Source: an uncultured Collinsella sp.
Lineage (GTDB): Bacteria; Actinomycetota; Coriobacteriia; Coriobacteriales; Coriobacteriaceae
Assembly: GCA_900764415.1 (NCBI GenBank)
Contig: CAAFOA010000284.1
Coordinates: 1-5,776, forward strand
DNA: 5,776 nucleotides
Direction: 5' to 3'
The position numbers and the translations under genes are program-made. Shown in pieces: positions 1 to 4,539 of the stretch (the stretch's first letter is position 1; every line of letters starts with the position of its first letter). The notes beneath the pieces are model-generated. The model worked only from the letters and a program-made list of their open reading frames with translations. It was not told the DNA's origin and did no database searches.

Positions 1-19
1 AGATGTGTATAAGAGACAG
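1..19. other. Residual Tn5 mosaic-end (Nextera) adapter at contig edge
   Basis: The first 19 bases, AGATGTGTATAAGAGACAG, match exactly the 19-bp hyperactive Tn5 mosaic end used in tagmentation libraries. Because it sits at the first base of the window and runs straight into the middle of a GH32 gene, it is an untrimmed adapter and not genomic DNA. Genomic sequence begins at about base 20. Reading through it in the frame of the first gene gives the artefactual N-terminus MYKRQ; another frame gives MCIRDR. Confidence 0.96.
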
Positions 20-1039
20 GTGCGCGATCCCAAGGTGTGGAGTGACGCGGACGGGCGTTATCACATGGTGCTGGGCGCGCGTCGTCGCGTGGACGGGCCG
101 CATGTCGAGAGCCGTTTTTGTGCGATGCACGGCGAGGGTGCCGGGCGCGATGTGGGCGAGATCCTGGTGTATGGCTCGGCCGATATGCTGAACTGGGAGC
201 TCGAGAGCCGCGTGTCTACACCCGAGCGCTTTGGCTTTATGTGGGAGTGCCCGGGATACCTTGAGCTCGAGGCGGATTGCGGCGTACCGGCGAAGTTCCT
301 GTCCTTCTCTCCCCAGGGGCTCGAGGGCGGTCGCTGGGACCGCGGCAATGTGTATGCAGCGGGCTACATGCCCGTTACGGGCGACATTACGGGTGGCAAG
401 GACGCTTATGATCTGGGCGAGTTCCGCCTGTGGGACGCCGGATTTGACTTCTATGCGCCGCAGGAGTTCACGGCCGAGGACGGTCGCCACATTCTGATCG
501 GCTGGATGGGCATGCCCGATGAGCCGACCTATGGCAACGCGCCGACGTTGGTGGCGGGCTGGCAGCACTGCATGACGGTGCCGCGTGAGCTTATAGCCGG
601 TGCCGGCGGCGTGGTGCTGCAGCAGCCGGCGCGCGAGATCGAGCGCCATTATGCCTCGGTGCGTGTGGGGGAGGGCTCGCTGGAGGTTGCCGGCAATGCC
701 TGCTTTGACGTTGTTGTTGACGGTGTTGACGGCGCGTTTACCGCGACCGTTGACGGCGAGCTTAAACTGGCGTTTGTACCCGCCGAGGGCGAACTGCCCG
801 CGCGCTTTGAGATGCGATTTACCGATGAGAGCCGCGCTTCTGCCGGCTGCGGTCGTACCGTACGTTGGGAGCCCGTCGACGAGGTTCGTAACGTGCGCAT
901 TGTTGGCGATGTCTCGTCGGTCGAGGTGTTTGTGAATGATGGCGCGCTCGTGTTTTCGACACGCATCTATCCCGAGGCCTATGGCGTGATCGTTGACGCC
1001 CCGGGTGCGAACGTGAACTACCATACGCTCAGCATCTAG
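20..1039 (+). CDS. GH32 sucrose-6-phosphate hydrolase / beta-fructofuranosidase, 5'-truncated
   Basis: C-terminal 339 residues of a glycoside hydrolase family 32 enzyme, which cleaves the fructosyl bond of sucrose, sucrose-6-phosphate or short fructans in the cytoplasm. The fragment opens at the family's RDP motif (VRDPKVW, bases 20-40), whose Asp stabilises the transition state. The acid/base Glu lies in WECPGY (Glu codon 245-247). FDFYAPQ (443-463), IGWMGMPDEPTY and GWQHCMTVPREL follow, all typical of the SacA/ScrB group. The last ~140 residues form the GH32 C-terminal beta-sandwich, with the usual VEVFVNDG...FSTRIYP ending. The N-terminal part, with the nucleophile Asp of the WMNDPNG motif, is missing because the contig ends here; roughly 150 residues are lost by comparison with a usual length near 490. 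There is no true start codon: an apparent ATG at base 5 lies in adapter sequence. The gene ends with TAG, followed 38 bases later by a strong terminator. Family assignment is secure; the substrate (phosphorylated sucrose, sucrose or fructan) is inferred. Confidence 0.93.
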   Translation: MRDPKVWSDADGRYHMVLGARRRVDGPHVESRFCAMHGEGAGRDVGEILVYGSADMLNWELESRVSTPERFGFMWECPGYLELEADCGVPAKFLSFSPQGLEGGRWDRGNVYAAGYMPVTGDITGGKDAYDLGEFRLWDAGFDFYAPQEFTAEDGRHILIGWMGMPDEPTYGNAPTLVAGWQHCMTVPRELIAGAGGVVLQQPAREIERHYASVRVGEGSLEVAGNACFDVVVDGVDGAFTATVDGELKLAFVPAEGELPARFEMRFTDESRASAGCGRTVRWEPVDEVRNVRIVGDVSSVEVFVNDGALVFSTRIYPEAYGVIVDAPGANVNYHTLSI

Positions 1040-1061
1040 GCGAGTCGTCGCATATCGGCGC

Positions 1062-1067
1062 TATACT
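1062..1067 (+). promoter_or_regulatory. Weak candidate -10 box (TATACT) upstream of the PLP-fold gene
   Basis: TATACT matches five of six bases of the sigma-70 -10 consensus. It would start transcription near base 1074, immediately before the terminator hairpin. No convincing -35 box lies 16-18 bases upstream and there is no extended -10 TG, so this is only a candidate. It is listed because the PLP-fold gene has no other visible promoter. Confidence 0.25.
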
Positions 1068-1077
1068 GCAGCCGTTG

Positions 1078-1113
1078 CCCACGATGCGGGGAACACCCGC
1101 ATCGTGGGTTTTT
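1078..1113 (+). terminator. Rho-independent terminator after the GH32 gene
   Basis: The arms CCCACGATGCGGG (1078-1090) and CCCGCATCGTGGG (1096-1108) form a perfect 13-bp GC-rich stem with a 5-nt loop (GAACA), followed directly by TTTTT (1109-1113). The mirror strand has no T-run, so it acts on plus-strand transcripts. It ends only 22 bases before the preferred start of the next gene, so that gene is either transcribed by read-through or carries this hairpin in its own leader. Confidence 0.9.
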
Positions 1114-1120
1114 GCTTATG

Positions 1121-1126
1121 AAGGGA
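1121..1126 (+). promoter_or_regulatory. Ribosome binding site that decides the GTG start at 1136
   Basis: AAGGGA lies 9 bases before GTG 1136. The competing starts, TTG 1112 and ATG 1118, sit against the T-run of the terminator and have no purine-rich site in front of them. This favours the GTG and shortens the protein by 6-8 residues. Confidence 0.55.
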
Positions 1127-1135
1127 CGGTGCTGT

Positions 1136-2128
1136 GTGGATGTACAGCAGCTAGAAGAGGCCTGGGCTGCAAGGGCCGGCGCGCGTGGGGCGCGTCTTGT
1201 TGCGGCGCCGCATGTGCCGGCGGCGCTGTCTCTGTTGGGGATTGTGCGTCCCGGTGACCGCTTGGTGGCCTTTGCGGACGACTTTGCCGAAGCGTTTGCG
1301 CACGGCTTTGATTGCTGCGATGTTGAGCCGGTGGGAGATCCGTGCGCTGAGGCGTTCGCTGCCGCGTCCGAGGGCTTTGATGCTTCGTTTGAGGTCGGGG
1401 GGCCGCACCTGTGGTGGTTCGTCAACTCTATTGGCGGGTTTGGAATGCGCGTGCCCGATCTGCGCGCGTTAGGACGCGCCGCGCGTGAGGCTCATGCGCT
1501 GCTCGTGGTGGATAACACCGTGGCTGGTGTCTTTGGGTGCGATCCGTTGCGCTTGGGTGCCGTGCTGTCGCTCGAGGCACTCGATCGCGTATGCGCCGGT
1601 GATGCTCCGCGCAAGTTGGTTGCCGCTTCGGTGGCGCGCTCGCAGCTCAAGCGCCATCGTGTGGATGCTGCTGCCGAGTGCGCGCATGCGCTGCTCGAGG
1701 GGTGCGGATTGGCCGCACTCGACTTGTCCTCCGATGAGGCTGAGGTTCTAGAGCACGGGCTCGATACGCTCGACACCCGCATGCAGGCACACTTCGACCG
1801 CGCACGTGCATTAGCCGAGTACTTGGCTGCCAACGAGATGGTGCGCAACGTGCGCTATCCCGGGTTGAGCTCGCATTCCGACCATGCGGTTGCAGCGGGA
1901 ATTCTCGAGCACGGCTTTGGCCCGGCAGTTGAATTTGACCTTATCGGCCGTACGGCGGGCGAGCTATTCGATGCCTTGCCGGGGGAGTTTCGTACATCGC
2001 CTGCTGGTGGCGCAGCGACGCGTCTTTCGGCTCCACGCGGCAAGCAAGGGAGCACCATTCGCCTCTTCGCCGGTACCGACGACCCCCTGACAGTAGCCGC
2101 AACCCTAGATACCGCCCTCCGCAAGTAG
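1136..2128 (+). CDS. Cys/Met-metabolism PLP-fold protein, probable pseudoenzyme
   Basis: 330 residues from GTG 1136. The fold is that of cystathionine gamma-synthase/beta-lyase-type (fold type I) transsulfuration enzymes. LEEAWAARAGARGARLVAA and VRPGDRLVAF match the N-terminal large-domain helix and strand. LLVVDNTVAGVFGCDPLRLGA (D126) matches the strand whose Asp holds the pyridine nitrogen. LEHGLDTLDTRMQAH, VRNVRYPGLSSHSDH and GFGPAVEFDL are close to family consensus, and TIRLFAGTDD keeps the carboxylate-binding Arg (R309). Several key residues look lost. The SATKY lysine position reads LDRVC (R151, codon 1586-1588), the SSGMAA phosphate loop reads APHVPAA, the ring-stacking Tyr of DLYGGTY is absent (DFAEAFA), and the N-terminal YSRxGNPT segment is missing. 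The length is about 50-60 residues short of the family's usual 380-400. The frame is open throughout, so it is not an ordinary decayed gene. The fold assignment is firm; loss of PLP chemistry is inference from hand alignment. An active enzyme with shifted motifs cannot be excluded. Confidence 0.8.
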   Translation: MDVQQLEEAWAARAGARGARLVAAPHVPAALSLLGIVRPGDRLVAFADDFAEAFAHGFDCCDVEPVGDPCAEAFAAASEGFDASFEVGGPHLWWFVNSIGGFGMRVPDLRALGRAAREAHALLVVDNTVAGVFGCDPLRLGAVLSLEALDRVCAGDAPRKLVAASVARSQLKRHRVDAAAECAHALLEGCGLAALDLSSDEAEVLEHGLDTLDTRMQAHFDRARALAEYLAANEMVRNVRYPGLSSHSDHAVAAGILEHGFGPAVEFDLIGRTAGELFDALPGEFRTSPAGGAATRLSAPRGKQGSTIRLFAGTDDPLTVAATLDTALRK

Positions 2129-2232
2129 CTAATTTGGGACGGGGCTTTTTTAGCTACCCAATGTCAATTTTTGGCTATGAGTCATGAATGTTCTGGATGG
2201 GTAGCTAAAAAGCCCCGTCCCAAATTAGCTAC
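2125..2232. repeat. 108-bp palindromic element between convergent genes
   Basis: The left arm (2125-2160) and right arm (2198-2232) are inverted copies, identical except for one extra T in the left arm (six T against five A), around a 37-nt centre. Each arm is itself bounded by an 8-bp inverted repeat, GTAGCTAA...TTAGCTAC, enclosing TTTGGGACGGGGC and a T-run. The element contains the TAG stop of the upstream plus-strand gene and the TAA stop of the minus-strand regulator. The RNA from either strand could form a ~35-bp hairpin, so it probably acts as a two-way transcription barrier. No T-run follows the outer stem, so it is not a textbook terminator. Its shape also fits a small non-autonomous repeat (MITE/REP-like); no target-site duplication was seen. 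Confidence 0.85.
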
Positions 2233-2575
2233 TCTGGTTGATGGTGGCTATGAGGGCGTCGGCTTTGGAGGCGATGACGTCGTTGATCTCGCCCTGCAAC
2301 GTCTCGTAGACTTCGATGGCTCGCTCGCCGGCGGGGGTGAGCGTGGATCCGCGGGCTCCGTCGCGCTCGATGAGCTTGCAGCCCAGCTGTCCTTCAGCCT
2401 CATTCACGATGCGCCAGGCCTTGGAATACGCCATGCCCATGCTCTTGGCGGCGCGGTTGAGCGAGTGCTCGCGGGCAATACCCTGCAGCAGCAAGACGCA
2501 GCCGTGACCAAACACGCCCGGCAGATCCTTGTCGCACGCTTGAATGACCAGCTTTGCCGTCGTCTTGTACTTCAT
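2225..2575 (-). CDS. ModE-type winged helix-turn-helix regulator (DNA-binding domain only)
   Basis: 116 residues from ATG 2575-2573. The protein matches the N-terminal domain of ModE (LysR-like winged helix). A short N-terminal helix leads to FGHGCVLLLQGI (22-33). The helix-turn-helix is SLNRAAKSMGMAYSKAWRIV (38-57), followed by the EAEGQLGCKLIER strand region and the wing GARGSTLTPAGE (73-84). A final amphipathic helix (85-112) is the likely dimer helix. ModE proper continues into two molybdate-binding TOBE domains, absent here, so the ligand, if any, is unknown; molybdate control should not be assumed. GGGGAG lies 11 bases before the ATG, which is rather far. An in-frame GTG at 2584-2582 would add three residues but has its purine site only 2 bases away. 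The stop codon TAA falls inside the adjacent palindrome. The gene is divergent from guaB and shares its promoter region. It could control itself or guaB, or act elsewhere. Confidence 0.85.
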   Translation of the reverse strand: MKYKTTAKLVIQACDKDLPGVFGHGCVLLLQGIAREHSLNRAAKSMGMAYSKAWRIVNEAEGQLGCKLIERDGARGSTLTPAGERAIEVYETLQGEINDVIASKADALIATINQSS

Positions 2576-2659
2576 ACGCTCCACGTCTCCCCGCTAAAGT
2601 GTTTGCTGGGCAAACGCAAAGCCTGCGTCAAGCCCTCGTGTGCTCTTCTTAAATCATGC

Positions 2660-2668
2660 ATTGTAGCA
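2660..2668 (-). promoter_or_regulatory. Extended -10 promoter for the ModE-type regulator
   Basis: On the minus strand these bases read TGCTACAAT: an extended -10 TG, one base, then TACAAT (five of six consensus). Transcription would start near base 2653, giving a leader of about 78 nt before ATG 2575. TTGACT on the minus strand (2673-2668) overlaps the TG and is too close to act as a -35 box for this -10. The motif overlaps the -35 box proposed for guaB on the other strand. Confidence 0.5.
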
Positions 2669-2689
2669 GTCAAAGTGCGTTAAGATACT
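2661..2689 (+). promoter_or_regulatory. Probable guaB promoter
   Basis: TTGTAG (2661-2666, three of six -35 consensus) is followed by a 17-base spacer and GATACT (2684-2689, four of six -10 consensus). Predicted start is near base 2696, leaving a leader of about 73 nt. Spacing is ideal, but the -35 is weak, which would fit a regulated or activator-assisted promoter. Confidence 0.5.
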
Positions 2690-2698
2690 TCCCCAGTA

Positions 2699-2718
2699 TT
2701 GGGCGCCCAAGGTTGGGC
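2699..2718. promoter_or_regulatory. TTGGGC/GCCCAA palindrome cluster at the guaB transcription start
   Basis: TTGGGCGCCCAA (2699-2710) is a perfect 12-bp palindrome. After GG, a third half-site TTGGGC (2713-2718) lets the middle GCCCAA pair with either neighbour. It begins about 10 bases after the proposed guaB -10 box, where an operator or a leader hairpin with two alternative forms would act. The symmetry is directly visible; the role as an operator is inference. Confidence 0.4.
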
Positions 2719-2768
2719 TGGGTCCTACGAGGCCTGCAGCCGACCGGTCGCATGGAAAAAGGAGAAAC

Positions 2769-4280
2769 ATGGCTACGTTCTTTCCCGGTGAGTCCCACAC
2801 GTTTTCGGAGTATCTGCTGGTTCCTGGTTACTCGTCCTCGCAGTGCATCCCCAACAACGTCTCTCTCAAGACGCCGCTGACCCGCTTTAAGCGCGGTGAG
2901 AAGCCGGCAATCACCCTGAACATCCCCATGGTTTCCGCCATCATGCAGTCCGTCTCGGGCGTCGACATGGGTGTCGCGCTCGCTACCGAGGGTGGCCTGT
3001 CCTTCATTTACGGTTCCCAGAGCGCCGAGTCCGAGGCCGCCATGGTCAAGGCCGTCAAGGATCACAAGGCCGGCTTCGTTCAGTCCGATTCCACGCTGAC
3101 CCCCGACATGACCATGGAGCAGGTCATCGAGCTCAAGGAGAAGACCGGTCACTCCACCATGCCGGTCACCGACGATGGCACTCCCAAGGGTAAGCTCCTT
3201 GGCATCGTCACCAGCCGTGACTATCGCCCCAGCCGCGATGACCACCAGACGAAGGTCTCCGAGTTCATGACCCCGCGTGAGCAGCTCATCGTGGGCGACA
3301 AGAACATTAGCCTCAAGGTTGCCAACGACGTCATCTGGGACAACAAGCTCAACGCCCTTCCCATCGTCGACGACAACGATCACCTGATGGGCATCGTCTT
3401 CCGTAAGGACTACGACAGCCACAAGACCAACCCCAACGAGCTGCTCGACGGTGATAAGCGCTACATGGTCGGTGCCGGCATTAACACCCGCGACTATGCC
3501 GAGCGCGTGCCGCTGCTCATCGAGGCCGGCGCCGACGTCCTGTGCATCGACTCTTCCGAGGGCTTCAGCGAGTGGCAGAAGCGCACCATCGAGTGGATCC
3601 GCGCCAACTACGGCGAGGACGTCAAGGTCGGTGCCGGTAACGTCGTCGACGCCGAGGGCTTCCGCTTCCTGGCCGACTGCGGTGCCGACTTCATCAAGGT
3701 CGGTATCGGCGGCGGCTCCATTTGCATTACCCGTGAGACCAAGGGCATCGGCCGTGGCCAGGCCACCGCGCTGATCGACGTCTGCCGCGCTCGCGACGAG
3801 TACTACGAGGAGACCGGCGTCTACGTGCCCGTGTGCTCCGACGGTGGTATCGTCTACGACTACCACATGACGCTCGCCCTTGCCATGGGTGCCGACTTTA
3901 TGATGCTGGGCCGTTACTTTGCTCGCTTCGACGAGAGCCCGACCGAGCGCGCTAACGTGAACGGCCAGGACATGAAGGAGTACTGGGGCGAGGGTTCCGC
4001 GCGTGCCCGCAACTGGCAGCGCTACGACCTGGGCGGCGCCGCGAAGCTCAGCTTCGTCGAGGGCGTCGACTCCTACGTTCCCTACGCCGGCTCCCTCAAG
4101 GACGGTGTGGGCGGAACGCTCTACAAGGTCAAGTCCACGATGTGCAACTGCGGCGCTCTCTCGATCCCCGAGCTTCAGGAAAAGGCACGCCTGACCCTGG
4201 TGAGCTCCACCTCGATCGTCGAAGGCGGCGCCCACGATGTTGTCGTGAAGGATTCTCAGCAGTCCGTATCTTATCGATAA
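2769..4280 (+). CDS. guaB: IMP dehydrogenase
   Basis: 503 residues. Converts IMP to XMP with NAD+, the committed step of guanine nucleotide synthesis in the cytoplasm; normally a tetramer. The catalytic (beta/alpha)8 barrel starts at residue 1 with [11 protein letters not shown] and [13 protein letters not shown]. It is interrupted by a CBS pair at about residues 112-230 (STMPVTDDG...[10 protein letters not shown], then [22 protein letters not shown]), and resumes with [11 protein letters not shown] and [16 protein letters not shown]. The catalytic loop is [20 protein letters not shown] with nucleophile Cys319. [13 protein letters not shown] binds the IMP phosphate. The mobile flap carries the catalytic pair Arg418-Tyr419 in [18 protein letters not shown] and VEGGAHDV follow near the C-terminus. 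AAAGGAG (2758-2764) sits 4 bases before ATG 2769. Length and catalytic numbering equal those of Tritrichomonas foetus IMPDH as I recall it. An ATG at 2752 is in another frame. Codon use is strongly biased, as expected for high expression. A hairpin at 4329-4363 probably ends the transcript. Confidence 0.97.
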   Translation: MATFFPGESHTFSEYLLVPGYSSSQCIPNNVSLKTPLTRFKRGEKPAITLNIPMVSAIMQSVSGVDMGVALATEGGLSFIYGSQSAESEAAMVKAVKDHKAGFVQSDSTLTPDMTMEQVIELKEKTGHSTMPVTDDGTPKGKLLGIVTSRDYRPSRDDHQTKVSEFMTPREQLIVGDKNISLKVANDVIWDNKLNALPIVDDNDHLMGIVFRKDYDSHKTNPNELLDGDKRYMVGAGINTRDYAERVPLLIEAGADVLCIDSSEGFSEWQKRTIEWIRANYGEDVKVGAGNVVDAEGFRFLADCGADFIKVGIGGGSICITRETKGIGRGQATALIDVCRARDEYYEETGVYVPVCSDGGIVYDYHMTLALAMGADFMMLGRYFARFDESPTERANVNGQDMKEYWGEGSARARNWQRYDLGGAAKLSFVEGVDSYVPYAGSLKDGVGGTLYKVKSTMCNCGALSIPELQEKARLTLVSSTSIVEGGAHDVVVKDSQQSVSYR

Positions 4281-4328
4281 GGTAAGAGCCTCACATAAAG
4301 GTTGAGTTCCAACCACGTTATTTAGATA

Positions 4329-4363
4329 AAGCGAGATGCCTGCAAGTCGCAGGCATCTCGCTT
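4329..4363. terminator. Probable guaB terminator hairpin
   Basis: AAGCGAGATGCCTGC (4329-4343) and GCAGGCATCTCGCTT (4349-4363) form a perfect 15-bp stem with loop AAGTC, 48 bases after the guaB stop. The T-tract after it is poor (GTCGTATTTG); the opposite strand has TTTATCTAAAT after the stem. Stem strength and position support termination, but the weak U-run means some read-through into leuS is possible. A smaller 5-bp hairpin (GGTTG/CAACC, 4300-4314) lies between it and guaB. Confidence 0.75.
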
Positions 4364-4371
4364 GTCGTATT

Positions 4372-4380
4372 TGCTATCAT
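4372..4380 (+). promoter_or_regulatory. Candidate extended -10 promoter for leuS
   Basis: TGCTATCAT is an extended -10 TG, one base, then TATCAT (five of six consensus). It sits just after the guaB terminator and 17 bases before the large inverted repeat. Transcription would start near 4387, giving a ~153-nt leuS leader. There is no good -35 box, since that region is occupied by the terminator stem. The same TGCTANNAT form appears before the ModE-type gene. Confidence 0.5.
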
Positions 4381-4397
4381 CAGTCAAGTTAACCTTA

Positions 4398-4516
4398 GGG
4401 TCGGGCGGCTTGGCTTTGTTCGCTACAAGTTCCGCACGCAAAGAAGAGCACTTAATGTGCTCTTCGTCTTGCGCAGGACTGTCCGCAGTAGCGAATAAAG
4501 CCAAGCCGCCCGACCC
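4398..4516. repeat. 119-nt concentric inverted repeat in the leuS leader
   Basis: The left arm (4398-4426, starting GGGTCGGGCGGCTTGGC) and right arm (4488-4516, ending GCCAAGCCGCCCGACCC) pair over 29 positions with one mismatch, which becomes a G-U pair in the plus-strand RNA. Inside are CGCAA/TTGCG (4437-4441/4469-4473) and GAAGAGCAC/GTGCTCTTC (4443-4451/4457-4465) around a TTAAT loop, on nearly the same centre. CTTA (4394-4397) and TAAG (4521-4524) may extend the base. The plus-strand RNA would fold into one long rod ending about 12 bases before the leuS ribosome binding site. No T-run follows, so it is not a simple terminator, and the T-box consensus is absent. It may be a leader control structure, a processing site or an inserted small repeat. 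Confidence 0.85.
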
Positions 4517-4539
4517 CAGCTAAGATTAAAGGAGCTGAT

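Noticed and set aside
1..19. A genuine Tn5/IS50 insertion end
   Set aside because: The 19-mer is the engineered mosaic end, sits exactly at the window edge and has no transposase or IS50 sequence beside it; an adapter remnant is the simpler explanation.
2670..4316. A 548-codon open frame on the minus strand opposite guaB
   Set aside because: It lies almost wholly antisense to the clearly conserved guaB, its translation is low-complexity (many V, G, L, D, H) as expected from the complement of biased GC-rich codons, and it matches no family I recognise.
4322..4504. A 60-codon minus-strand open frame in the guaB-leuS gap
   Set aside because: It runs through the terminator hairpin and the large inverted repeat, has no convincing ribosome binding site and no recognisable domain.
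4455..4523. A 22-codon leader peptide (ATG 4455 to TAA 4521-4523) as an attenuator of leuS
   Set aside because: It has only one leucine codon, no run of leucines and a poor ribosome binding site, and its frame is dictated by the inverted repeat.
4387..4539. T-box riboswitch before leuS
   Set aside because: The leader length and gene type fit, but there is no T-box consensus (AGGGTGGNACCGCG-like) and no terminator with T-run before the start codon.
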